From KBS50 sp042434095 (lineage in GTDB: Bacteria > Actinomycetota > Actinomycetes > Mycobacteriales > Micromonosporaceae), in NCBI RefSeq assembly GCF_042434095.1, contig NZ_JBHLUE010000007.1, positions 1 to 64,000 of the forward strand: a DNA stretch of 64,000 bases, given 5' to 3'. Shown here piece after piece: positions 32,839 through 41,004 of the stretch. Under the pieces are notes generated by a model. The model saw nothing but the letters and a program-made list of their open reading frames with translations. It made no database searches and had not been told where the DNA came from. The position numbers and the translations under genes are program-made. Position 1 is the first letter of the stretch, and the number at the start of each line of letters is the position of its first letter.

Positions 32839-33238
32839 TCAGTTGCGCAGGGCCCACTGCTGGTTGGCGCCGCCGTTGCAGGACCAGAGGATGAGTTTGG
32901 TGCCGTTGGTGGTGCCGGCGCCGTTGGCGTCCAGGCAGAGCCCGGACTGCACGCCGGTGATGGTGCCGTTCGAGTTGACGTTCCACTGCTGGTTGTTCTG
33001 GCCGTTGCAGTCCCAGATGATCACGGTGGTGCCGTTGGTGGTGCCCCGGCCGTTGGCGTCCAGGCACTTGGTCCCGTACACCTGCAGTTGCTTGCCGGTG
33101 GTGTAGGTGAAGCGTTGGTTGGCGGCGCCGGAGCAGTCCCAGAGTTGGACCTGGGTGCCGTTGGTGGTGGTCGAGTTGGGCACGTCGACGCAGCGGCCGG
33201 ACTGGCCGCCCACGAGCTGCTGCCCGGTCCCGGGCGGC
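32839..33238 (-). repeat. CBM13-coding direct repeat, copy 2
   Basis: Partner of 31228-31625 in the same orientation, 1.6 kb apart, encoding the CBM13 of the GH-A enzyme. Exchange between the copies would delete or duplicate the intervening GH54 catalytic region. Confidence 0.85.
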
Positions 33239-34653
33239 GGGGTGGTGGGCGGCGGGGTGGTCGGTCCACCGTCGCCCGGCGGCAGCAGGGTGATCGTGGC
33301 CGTGTCGCTGATGTTGGCGTGCGACACGGTGACCGTCGTGCCGTTGTTGGACAGCGTCACCACGCTGTCCCGCACCGTCGTCGGGCCGGACACGACGCCG
33401 CCGTTGTTGTACGGGATGTTCTCCACCACGACCCGGACCTGGTTGTTCACCACGATGCCGCCGGTGGCGTTCAGGCCCTGGAGGTTGACCGCGACGTTAC
33501 CGGTGGTCTTGTTCCCGCCGATGAGGATCCTGGCCGAGCCGGCGGCCTTGGTGGCGAAGGCGTCATAGGAGGCGCTCGGGGTGACCGACACGATCTGGCC
33601 GGTCTGGGTGGCGTAGAAGCGGTAGACCCACCACTCCCCCTTGGTCTGGTACTGGCCGCTGGAGTTGCGGGTGAGCAGGCTGGCCAGATCGTTGTGCAGG
33701 TTCTGCCCGCCGGCCCAGTTGGCCCGCAGCCCGTCCGCCCCGGCCCGCTCCAGCCGGGCCAGATACCACGCCCCGCCCGCCGGGTTCTGCTCGTTGGCCG
33801 CCCCGTATTCGTTGATCTGGTACGGCCGCGGGTGGGCGATGCCGCGGGAGTCCAGGGTGGAATTGGCGGTGGCCACGTTGGCGACCGGGTCGCCGGGCAG
33901 CGAATGCCAGCTGAAGATGTCCGGCGCCACGTTGTTCGCCTTGACGTAGTCGAGGTACTGCGTCCACCAGCCGCTGCCGGACGGCACCCCGGCCATGCTC
34001 GGCCCGACGATCAGCATGGTCGGGAACGTGGCGCGGATGCGCTGGTAGGTGTGCTTCCACATCTCGAAGTACTGCGACTGGGACCGGTTCCAGAAGATGC
34101 TCAGGTTGGGCTCGTTCCAGATGTCCCACTCGACGGTGATCCCGGCGGCCCTGATGTCGGTGAACAGCCGGTTGAGGTAGTTGTCGTAGTCGGTCCAGTC
34201 GCCGTTGTCGCCCGGGAACCGGCTGATCCCCGCGCCGTCGGCGCCCCAGATGTCGTGGTTGAGCAGCACGAAGGTGCCGCCCAATGCGGCCGTCCGCCGG
34301 GCCTGGGCGACCGTGGCGTTCCACCGGCGGTCGTACCCGCCGCCGACCCAGCCGCCGCCCGGCAGCTGCGCGCCGCCGGCCCGCATCGCCCGGAAGTTCA
34401 CGTCCCGATAGAAGTTGTCCGGCGGGTTCTTCCCGTCCTCGGTCATCCCGTAGATCCAGCCGGACCCGCGGTACGTCGGGGCCGGCCCGGACGTCGCGAA
34501 GTTGACGCTGATGGACTCGTCGCCGGCCGTGGCCGGGGGCGCGCCCCCCGCGACGGCGGCCGCCACGGCCGCCACGACCGCGACGGCCCCGGCCGCGAGC
34601 CGGGTGAGCAGGGCGCGGCGCCGCCCGGGTCTGCTGCTGACTTCGCCGTTCAC
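32839..34653 (-). CDS. Secreted clan GH-A glycosidase (GH39-like) with C-terminal CBM13
   Basis: 604 residues from GTG at 34653 (GGAAGGAG upstream). Signal peptide (about 1-43), then a TIM-barrel with acid/base Glu in VEWDIWNEPNLS (about 160) and nucleophile Glu expected in YQINEYGAANEQNP (about 270), the clan GH-A pattern. A beta domain (about 370-455), Pro/Thr linker and CBM13 (about 475-604) follow. Resemblance is nearest to GH39, but I cannot name the substrate. Its promoter carries the LacI-regulated operator of the 34.9-39.7 kb importer operon, not the fucose one, so product and imported sugar are probably the same. Confidence 0.8.
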   Translation of the reverse strand: MNGEVSSRPGRRRALLTRLAAGAVAVVAAVAAAVAGGAPPATAGDESISVNFATSGPAPTYRGSGWIYGMTEDGKNPPDNFYRDVNFRAMRAGGAQLPGGGWVGGGYDRRWNATVAQARRTAALGGTFVLLNHDIWGADGAGISRFPGDNGDWTDYDNYLNRLFTDIRAAGITVEWDIWNEPNLSIFWNRSQSQYFEMWKHTYQRIRATFPTMLIVGPSMAGVPSGSGWWTQYLDYVKANNVAPDIFSWHSLPGDPVANVATANSTLDSRGIAHPRPYQINEYGAANEQNPAGGAWYLARLERAGADGLRANWAGGQNLHNDLASLLTRNSSGQYQTKGEWWVYRFYATQTGQIVSVTPSASYDAFATKAAGSARILIGGNKTTGNVAVNLQGLNATGGIVVNNQVRVVVENIPYNNGGVVSGPTTVRDSVVTLSNNGTTVTVSHANISDTATITLLPPGDGGPTTPPPTTPPPGTGQQLVGGQSGRCVDVPNSTTTNGTQVQLWDCSGAANQRFTYTTGKQLQVYGTKCLDANGRGTTNGTTVIIWDCNGQNNQQWNVNSNGTITGVQSGLCLDANGAGTTNGTKLILWSCNGGANQQWALRN

Positions 34654-34699
34654 TGGCGACTCCTTCCGGGAGCTTGCGGATCTCCGGCGGCCGACCGTG

Positions 34700-34747
34700 G
34701 CGAATCGATTCGCGGGGAAGCGTAAACGGCTAGTTTCACGAATGTCA
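34700..34747 (-). promoter_or_regulatory. Promoter and LacI operator of the GH-A gene
   Basis: Minus-strand TTGACA (34742-34747), 17 nt, TACGCT (34719-34724), then the perfect 14-bp palindrome GCGAATCGATTCGC (34700-34713), which would cover the start of transcription. The same operator type is found at 34824 and 40890. Confidence 0.75.
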
Positions 34748-34788
34748 ATGTTATGAACCGGTGCGGGCCCTCCCGGGACGGATCACTC

Positions 34789-34835
34789 CTTGACCATGGT
34801 TCCAAACAGGCATATCTTCCGATCGAACCGATTCG
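34789..34835 (+). promoter_or_regulatory. Promoter and LacI operator of the importer operon
   Basis: TTGACC (34789-34794), 18 nt, TATCTT (34813-34818), followed by operator CGAACCGATTCG (34824-34835). Placed just after the -10, it fits simple repression of the binding protein-permease-hydrolase operon. Confidence 0.72.
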
Positions 34836-34897
34836 GCGGACGACGGTCCGATCCCATCCATCCGGCAGCAACGATCGAGCCGAGCGAGGTCAGCGTG

Positions 34898-36151
34898 ATG
34901 ACGACAGCAGCCCGGCGGCGCGGCCTGGTCGGCGCCGCCCTGATGGCACTGGTGATCGCCGGCGGGGCGCCCGGCTGCTCCGCCGGGGGCGGTTCCACGG
35001 ACGCCGGCGGGGGCGGCGGCTACACCATCTGGGACCCGTACCCGCAGTTCGCCGACGACTCGAACTGGGTGCGGCTGCTCAAGGACTGCGGCGCCGGGGC
35101 GGGCGTGACGGTGACCCGGACCGGCTACGACACCACGGACCTGACCAACAAGGCGCTGCTGGCCGCCCAGCAGGGCAGCTCGCCGGACGTGCTCATCATC
35201 GACAACCCGGTGATCTCCACCCTGGCCGAGGCCGGCGCGCTCACCTCGGCCGACGAGACGAGGCTCGACACCTCGGCGTCGCTGCCGAACCTGCTCGGCG
35301 CCGGGCAGCTGGGCGGCAAGACGTACGGGGTGCCGATCGGCGCGAACACCCTGGCGCTCTGGTACAACAAGGACCTGCTGGCCAGGGCCGGCGTCGACGT
35401 GGCGTCGATCCACGACTGGCCGTCCCTCACCGCGGCCCTCGGCCGGGTCAAGGCGGCCGGCAAGAAGGGGATCACCTTCTCCGCGATCGGCACCGAGGAG
35501 GGCAGCTTCCAGTTCCTGCCCTGGTTCTGGGGCGCCGGCGCCCAGCTGACCGCGCTGGACTCGCCGCAGGCGGTGTCGGCGCTCGAGCTGTGGACCACCT
35601 GGCTCAAGCAGGGGTACGCGCCGAACTCCGTCATCAACAACACCCAGACAACGAGCTGGCAGGAGTTCGCCAGCGGCGGGTACGCGTTCGCCGAGAACGG
35701 CACCTGGCAGCTGGCCAACGCCAAGAAGCTCGGCTTCGCGTACGGGACGATTCCCATCCCGGCCAGCGCCGGTGGCACAGCGCCGGCGCCCACCGGCGGG
35801 GAGTTCGTCTCGATCCCGGTGCAGCGGGACACCGGGCGGTACGGCACGGCGCAGAAGCTGGTCGCCTGCCTCACCAACCCGGACAACCTGCTCAGCACCG
35901 ACACGACACTGTCCTACGTCGCCCCGGTGGCCACCGTGCAGCAGAAGCAGGCGGCCAGCGACGCCGCGCTCAAGGTCTGGGTCCAGGCGGTGCAGGCCGC
36001 GAAGGCCCGCACCGGCGACAACCTGGGCACCCGGTACCCGAAGATCTCCGAGCCGCTCTGGACGGCCGTGCAGGCCGCGCTCAGCGGCGCGAAGACGCCG
36101 CGGGCGGCGCTGACCGCCGCGCAGGGCACGGCCGCCAGCGCCACCCGGTAG
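34898..36151 (+). CDS. Extracellular sugar-binding lipoprotein (MalE/family 1)
   Basis: 417 residues from ATG at 34898 with GAGGT 7 nt upstream. Lipobox APGC (about residue 27), then a family 1 extracellular binding protein: YDTTDLTNKALLAAQQGSSP, VPIGANTLALWYNKDLL, FASGGYAFAENGTWQL. It heads an operon with two permeases and an MGH1/GH63-like hydrolase. The sugar is probably an oligosaccharide; the LacI-linked GH-A enzyme would supply it. No ATPase gene is in the operon, so a shared MsiK-type ATPase elsewhere is expected, as is normal in actinobacteria. Confidence 0.88.
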   Translation: MTTAARRRGLVGAALMALVIAGGAPGCSAGGGSTDAGGGGGYTIWDPYPQFADDSNWVRLLKDCGAGAGVTVTRTGYDTTDLTNKALLAAQQGSSPDVLIIDNPVISTLAEAGALTSADETRLDTSASLPNLLGAGQLGGKTYGVPIGANTLALWYNKDLLARAGVDVASIHDWPSLTAALGRVKAAGKKGITFSAIGTEEGSFQFLPWFWGAGAQLTALDSPQAVSALELWTTWLKQGYAPNSVINNTQTTSWQEFASGGYAFAENGTWQLANAKKLGFAYGTIPIPASAGGTAPAPTGGEFVSIPVQRDTGRYGTAQKLVACLTNPDNLLSTDTTLSYVAPVATVQQKQAASDAALKVWVQAVQAAKARTGDNLGTRYPKISEPLWTAVQAALSGAKTPRAALTAAQGTAASATR

Positions 36152-36169
36152 GCCCGGGGACGGCGAGGC

Positions 36170-37060
36170 ATGCGCAGCCATTCCCGGTACGACCGCTGGG
36201 CCGGGTGGGCGTTCCTGGCCCCGGTGGCCTGCTACCTGATCGCCTGCTACGCGTACCCGCTGTACCGCAACGTCGAGCTGAGTCTGCGGCGGTACACCGT
36301 CCGGTCCTTCGTCTCCGGCGGCGCCCCGTTCGCCGGCGGGGGCAACTACCGCCAGGTGCTGACCGACCCGACGTTCGGCCCGGCGCTGCTGCACACCGCG
36401 GTGTTCACGGCGGTGTCGCTGGCCTTCCAGTTCGGCCTCGGCCTGGCGCTCGCGGTCTTCTTCCACCGGCACTTCCCGCTGTCCCGGCTGCTGCGGGCGC
36501 TGTTCCTCGTGCCGTGGCTGCTGCCGCTGATCGTGTCGGCCTCGACCTGGTCCTGGATGCTCAACAGCGAGGCCGGGGTGGTGAACGCCGCCCTCGCGGC
36601 CGTGGGCGTCGCCCCGGTCAACTGGCTGACCTCGCCGAGTTGGTCGCTGGTCTCGGTGACCATCGCGAACATCTGGATCGGCGTCCCGTTCAACCTGGTG
36701 GTCCTGTACAGCGGGCTGCAGGCGATCCCGACCGAGCTGTCCGAGGCCGCGGCCCTGGACGGCGCGACCGGGGCGCAACGGTTCTGGCGGGTGACGTTTC
36801 CGCTGCTCCGGCCGGTCTCGGCGATCACGCTGCTGCTCGGGCTCATCTACACGCTGAAGGTCTTCGACATCATCTGGATCATGACGCGAGGCGGCCCGAC
36901 GGACTCGTCGACGACGTTCGCCACCTGGTCGTACCGGCTGGGCTTCGGCAGCCTGCTGCCGCGGTTCGGACCCGGCGCGGCCGTCGGCAACCTGCTGATC
37001 CTGGTGGCGCTGGTCTTCGGGCTGGCCTACGTCCGGCTCCAGCGAAGGCCGCGGTCGTGA
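36170..37060 (+). CDS. Sugar ABC permease, MalF/UgpA type
   Basis: 296 residues, six predicted membrane segments (first WAGWAFLAPVACYLIACY). The cytoplasmic EAA loop that docks the ATPase reads EAAALDGATGAQRFWRVTFP. It pairs with the MalG-type permease 13 bp downstream. Its 3' end carries a short duplication (GCCGCGGTCGTGAG) that also supplies the next gene's GTG start. Confidence 0.9.
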   Translation: MRSHSRYDRWAGWAFLAPVACYLIACYAYPLYRNVELSLRRYTVRSFVSGGAPFAGGGNYRQVLTDPTFGPALLHTAVFTAVSLAFQFGLGLALAVFFHRHFPLSRLLRALFLVPWLLPLIVSASTWSWMLNSEAGVVNAALAAVGVAPVNWLTSPSWSLVSVTIANIWIGVPFNLVVLYSGLQAIPTELSEAAALDGATGAQRFWRVTFPLLRPVSAITLLLGLIYTLKVFDIIWIMTRGGPTDSSTTFATWSYRLGFGSLLPRFGPGAAVGNLLILVALVFGLAYVRLQRRPRS

Positions 37061-37073
37061 GGGGGCCGCGGTC

Positions 37074-37895
37074 GTGAGGCGACCCGGCGGCGGCTGGTGG
37101 CGGACCGGCCTCGGCGTGCTGCTGACCGCGCTGATGCTGTTCCCGGTCTACTGGATGATCAACGTGTCGTTCACCCGGGACCAGGACATGCGGGCCGACC
37201 CGCCGCACCTGTTCCCGAGCGACGGCACGCTGGAGGGTTACCGCGCGGTGCTGCACCAGCAGCTGCCGTACCTGGGCACCAGCCTGGTCGTCGGGGTCGG
37301 CACGGCCGCGCTCACCCTGGCGCTCGCCGCGCCCGCCGGGTACGCGCTGGCGAAGCTGCGGCCCCCCGGCGGTGGCGTGCTCACCTTCGCGCTGCTGATC
37401 GCGCAGATGATCCCCGGAATCGTCATGGCCATGGGGTTCTACGCCGGTTTCCTCCGGCTGGGCGTGCTCAACACCCTGCCCGGGCTGATCGTCGCCGACT
37501 CGACCCTCGCCGTCCCGTTCGGCGTGCTGGTCTTCACGGCGTTCATGTCCGGCATCCCGGACGAGGTGCTGCAGGCCGCGGTCGTCGACGGCGCCGGCCG
37601 GCTGCGCGCGTTCCGGTCGGTCGTGCTGCCGCTGAGCCGGGGCTCGCTGATCACCGTGGCGCTGTTCGCGTTCCTGTGGGCCTGGTCGGACTTCATCTTT
37701 GCGTCCACCGTGGACGGCGGCGGCGCGCACCGGCCGATCACCCTCGGCATCTACCACTACATCGGAAACAACAACCAGCAGTGGAACGCCATCATGGCCA
37801 CCGCCGTGGTCGCCTCCGTCCCGGCGACCGTCCTGCTGGTCCTGGCCCAACGGTACGTGGCCGCCGGGGTCACGGCCGGCGCCGTCAAGGACTGA
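37074..37895 (+). CDS. Sugar ABC permease, MalG/UgpE type
   Basis: 273 residues from GTG at 37074. Six membrane segments; the EAA loop appears as VLQAAVVDGAGRLRAFRSVVLP, where the usual EAA reads QAA. It forms the heterodimeric channel with the preceding gene. GTG lies in the second copy of a 14-bp duplication, so the spacing between the genes may have arisen by that event. Confidence 0.89.
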   Translation: MRRPGGGWWRTGLGVLLTALMLFPVYWMINVSFTRDQDMRADPPHLFPSDGTLEGYRAVLHQQLPYLGTSLVVGVGTAALTLALAAPAGYALAKLRPPGGGVLTFALLIAQMIPGIVMAMGFYAGFLRLGVLNTLPGLIVADSTLAVPFGVLVFTAFMSGIPDEVLQAAVVDGAGRLRAFRSVVLPLSRGSLITVALFAFLWAWSDFIFASTVDGGGAHRPITLGIYHYIGNNNQQWNAIMATAVVASVPATVLLVLAQRYVAAGVTAGAVKD

Positions 37896-37928
37896 CCCAG
37901 CCCCCGACAGGAGAGGCAGCCACCGCAG

Positions 37929-39650
37929 ATGACCGTCGTCGCCGCCCGCACCGGCCCCACCTTCGCCATCCAGGACATCCCGTTCAGCCACCACGGGTCC
38001 TGGTTCAGCATCTCGCCGGTGATCGCCGAGAACACCTGGGCCGACGACCTGCACCTGGTCTCCCACCAGAGCGGGATGCACCCGGTGCTGCGGTTCGCCC
38101 CCACCGGGGCCGCCACCACCACCACCGTGCTGGCCACGCCCGCGCTGCTGAGCTGGCGGCACGGCGCGGGCCGGGTCGACCTCGTCTACGCCGGCCCGGA
38201 CACCATCCGGCTGCGCGGCCGTGGCCTCGGGCTGCGCGTGCTGGCCAGCGCCGACACGCTCACGCCGTTCAGCGGCACCTACCTCTACGACGACCCGGTC
38301 GACGGCTCGTACGTCTTCACCTCGTACGAGACCGGTCGCCGCTACCGGGTCACCGTGCTGACCGGCGCCGCGGACGCCGTCGGGGCGCAGGCCCTCGGCA
38401 CCGCGGAGCGGGCCGTGATCCTGCCGGCCGACGAGCCGTGGGAGGTGGCCATCGAGGAGTACGCCACGGCGCGTCGCCCGTACCGGCCCGCCGGCTCCTT
38501 CGACGAGGCGGTACGGGTGGTCGCGGAGAGCTTCGCCGGCTTCGTGGACGCGGTCGCTCCCTGGCGGAGCGCGGCCACCCCGGCTGCCGAGCTGGCCGCG
38601 TACGTGCTCTGGTCGGCCACGGTGGCCCCGGCCGGCTTCGTCGCCCGGCCCGCCACGCTGATGTCCAAGCACTGGATGAACAAGGTGTGGAGCTGGGACC
38701 ACTGCTTCAACGCGCTGGCCCTGGCCGGTGGGCGGGACGACCTGGCCTGGCACCAGTTCCAGCTGCCGTTCGACCACCAGGACGAGACCGGCGCGCTGCC
38801 CGACTCGGTCACCCACTCGGAGGTGCTGTACAACTTCGTGAAGCCGCCCATCCACGGCTGGGCGCTGCGGCAGCTGCGCAGGCGACTGCCCCGACCGCTG
38901 GACCGGACCGAGCTGGCGGACAGCTACGCCCGGATCGCCCGGTGGACCACCTTCTGGCTCGACCACCGCCGGGCGCCCGGCCACCGGCTGCCGCACTACC
39001 AGCACGGCAACGACAGCGGCTGGGACAACGCCACCACCTTCGACGCCGACCGGGTGGTGCAGACCGCGGACCTCGCCGCCTTCCTGTCGCTGCAGCTGGC
39101 CGAGCTCGCCGAGCTGGCCGGCGAGCTGGACCGGCCGGCGGAGTCGGCCCGGTGGCGCGGCGCGGCCGACGAGGTCCGGGCCGCGCTGCTGACCGAGCTG
39201 TGGACCGGCGACCGGTTCACCGCCCGCGCCCCGGCCACCGGGCGGACCCGCCGCAGCAGCAGCCTGCTCGACCTGATGCCCATCGTCCTCGGCGCGCAGC
39301 TGCCCGCCGAGGTCAGCGCCGCGCTCGCCCGCCGGATCGCGACCCACCTGACCACGTACGGGCTCGCCACCGAACCGCTCGACTCCCCGCACTACGCGCC
39401 CGACGGGTACTGGCGCGGCCCGATCTGGGCCCCGGCCACGGTGCTCATCGAGGACGGGCTGCGCCGGGCCGGCCACACCGGCCTGGCCGACGTGATCAGC
39501 CGGCGGTTCCGGTCGCTGTGCGAGCGGTCGGGCTTCGCCGAGAATTTCGACGCGGAGACGGGCGCCGGCCTGCGGGACCGCGCGTACACCTGGACCGCCA
39601 GCGGCTACCTCATCCTGGCCGCGGCCCACGAACGCCGCCAGGAGGCCTGA
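37929..39650 (+). CDS. MGH1/GH63-like (alpha/alpha)6 glycoside hydrolase
   Basis: 573 residues, no signal peptide, so cytoplasmic. A beta-rich N-terminal domain (about 1-190) precedes an (alpha/alpha)6 barrel. Motifs typical of the mannosylglycerate-hydrolase/GH63 group are seen: KVWSWDHCFNALAL, HYQHGNDSGWDNATTF (with the expected catalytic Asp) and YWRGPIWAPATVLIEDGLRR. The protein is the last gene of the LacI-controlled importer operon and should split the imported glycoside or oligosaccharide. The exact substrate is open; alpha-glucosides or mannosyl/glucosyl-glycerate are family precedents. Confidence 0.8.
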   Translation: MTVVAARTGPTFAIQDIPFSHHGSWFSISPVIAENTWADDLHLVSHQSGMHPVLRFAPTGAATTTTVLATPALLSWRHGAGRVDLVYAGPDTIRLRGRGLGLRVLASADTLTPFSGTYLYDDPVDGSYVFTSYETGRRYRVTVLTGAADAVGAQALGTAERAVILPADEPWEVAIEEYATARRPYRPAGSFDEAVRVVAESFAGFVDAVAPWRSAATPAAELAAYVLWSATVAPAGFVARPATLMSKHWMNKVWSWDHCFNALALAGGRDDLAWHQFQLPFDHQDETGALPDSVTHSEVLYNFVKPPIHGWALRQLRRRLPRPLDRTELADSYARIARWTTFWLDHRRAPGHRLPHYQHGNDSGWDNATTFDADRVVQTADLAAFLSLQLAELAELAGELDRPAESARWRGAADEVRAALLTELWTGDRFTARAPATGRTRRSSSLLDLMPIVLGAQLPAEVSAALARRIATHLTTYGLATEPLDSPHYAPDGYWRGPIWAPATVLIEDGLRRAGHTGLADVISRRFRSLCERSGFAENFDAETGAGLRDRAYTWTASGYLILAAAHERRQEA

Positions 39651-39740
39651 CCGCGCGCCCGCGGACCTGACCGCGCAGGGGCGGACCTGACCGGGCGGAC
39701 GCGCCTGACGCGCGGACGCGCCTGACCGGGCGGGGGCGCC
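39647..39740. repeat. Degenerate tandem repeat of a CTGACCG unit
   Basis: Five units of 17-20 bp beginning cctgacc or cctgacg follow the hydrolase stop; the first includes it. They are non-coding and lie between the convergent hydrolase and LacI genes. Similar to the repeat after gguB in position, but unrelated in sequence. Confidence 0.7.
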
Positions 39741-39788
39741 GATCGGGCCGGGCGGCCGCCGCGGACCGGTCCCCCGGCGCGGCGCCGG

Positions 39789-40802
39789 TCAGCGGGCCGG
39801 CGCCGGGCCGGTGCTGGCCCGCAGCGAGATGGGCGGGCTGTACAGCCGGTGCCGGGCCGCCGTCTCCCCCGCCGCGATGCTCTGCACCAGCAGCGAGACG
39901 GCCTCGGTGCCCATCTCCAGCATGGGTACGTCGGCCGCGGTGAGCGGCGGCCGGAAGTCCTCGGCCCAGTGCCGGGCCACCACCCCGGTGATGGAGAAGT
40001 CCCGCGGCACCACCAGCCCGGCGGCGTCCAGCGCCCGCCGCATCCCGGGCAGCGCCGCCTCGTTGACCGTGGCCACCGCGGTGACCGCCGGATGGGCCGC
40101 CAGCAGCTCCTCGACGCACGCCTCCCCGGCCGCCGCGTCGTCGCCGCAGCAGACGTCCAAGCCGGTGAGGTCCCGCTCGCGCACCGCCGCCGCGAAGCCG
40201 GCCAGCGCCCGGTGCCCGGGGCCGTAGCCGGCCGCGACCAGCTCGGCGGACCGGTTGACCAGGGCCACGTTCCGGTGGCCGAGGTCGGCGAGATGGTGCA
40301 CGCACCGGGTGATGAGGCCGGCGTAGTCCACGTCCACCCAGCTCGTCCCGCCCGGCCGCGCGGTGCGGCCGATCGTGACGAACGGCAGACCGGTCCGCCG
40401 CAGCCGCGTCACGCGGTCGTCCTCGAGCCGGATCTCCATGAGGATCACGCCGTCCACCCGGCGGCCCGTGACGATCCGCTCGAACGACCGGTCGTGGTCG
40501 CCGCCCGACGGGGACAGCAGCACGTCCAGGTCGACCCGGGCGGCGGCCTCAACCACGCTGGCCACGAAGCCGAGTTGCATGTCGGTCAGCCGCTGGCTGG
40601 CGGGCGGGATCACCAGGCCCAGGGTGCGGGTGCGGCCCTCCTTGAGGGCCCGGGCGTTCGCGTTGGGACGGTAGTCCGACTCGTCGATGACGGCCTGGAT
40701 CCGTCGCCGGGTGGCCTCCGAGACGGGCCGCTTGCCACTGAGGACGTACGAAACGGTGCTGCGGGACACGCCCGCGCGGCGGGCGATCTCGCCGATGTTC
40801 AT
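39789..40802 (-). CDS. LacI-family repressor of the adjacent importer and GH-A gene
   Basis: 337 residues from ATG at 40802 with GAGGAG close upstream. N-terminal helix-turn-helix IGEIARRAGVSRSTVSYVLSGKRPVS, hinge RPNANARALKEGRTRTLGLV, then the sugar-sensing domain with VDGVILMEIR and HLADLGHRNVALV. An operator of the CGAAYCGRTTC type sits in its own promoter and at the two divergent promoters at 34.7-34.8 kb, so it probably represses all three until a sugar ligand binds. The effector is unknown. Confidence 0.9.
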   Translation of the reverse strand: MNIGEIARRAGVSRSTVSYVLSGKRPVSEATRRRIQAVIDESDYRPNANARALKEGRTRTLGLVIPPASQRLTDMQLGFVASVVEAAARVDLDVLLSPSGGDHDRSFERIVTGRRVDGVILMEIRLEDDRVTRLRRTGLPFVTIGRTARPGGTSWVDVDYAGLITRCVHHLADLGHRNVALVNRSAELVAAGYGPGHRALAGFAAAVRERDLTGLDVCCGDDAAAGEACVEELLAAHPAVTAVATVNEAALPGMRRALDAAGLVVPRDFSITGVVARHWAEDFRPPLTAADVPMLEMGTEAVSLLVQSIAAGETAARHRLYSPPISLRASTGPAPAR

Positions 40803-40889
40803 CGCGCTCCTCGACACCGCTCGACGCGTCCCCGCCGCGCGTTGCCCGCCGCGCGGTCGGCGCAGGCCCGGCCCTCCGCCATCGTCCGT

Positions 40890-40933
40890 CGAATCGGTTC
40901 TCGCAGCGTATGGCGGCCTCATTGGCCTGTCAA
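40890..40933 (-). promoter_or_regulatory. Autoregulated promoter of the LacI gene
   Basis: Minus-strand TTGACA (40928-40933), exactly 17 nt, TACGCT (40905-40910), the same -10 as the GH-A promoter, followed by operator CGAATCGGTTCT (40890-40901). Confidence 0.72.
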
Positions 40934-41004
40934 CGGCGCGCCTCCCGACCTGTCAACGACGTGCGGAGGACGGCAGGCGGCTCGCCGTGCTATTGCTGGT
41001 GCTT

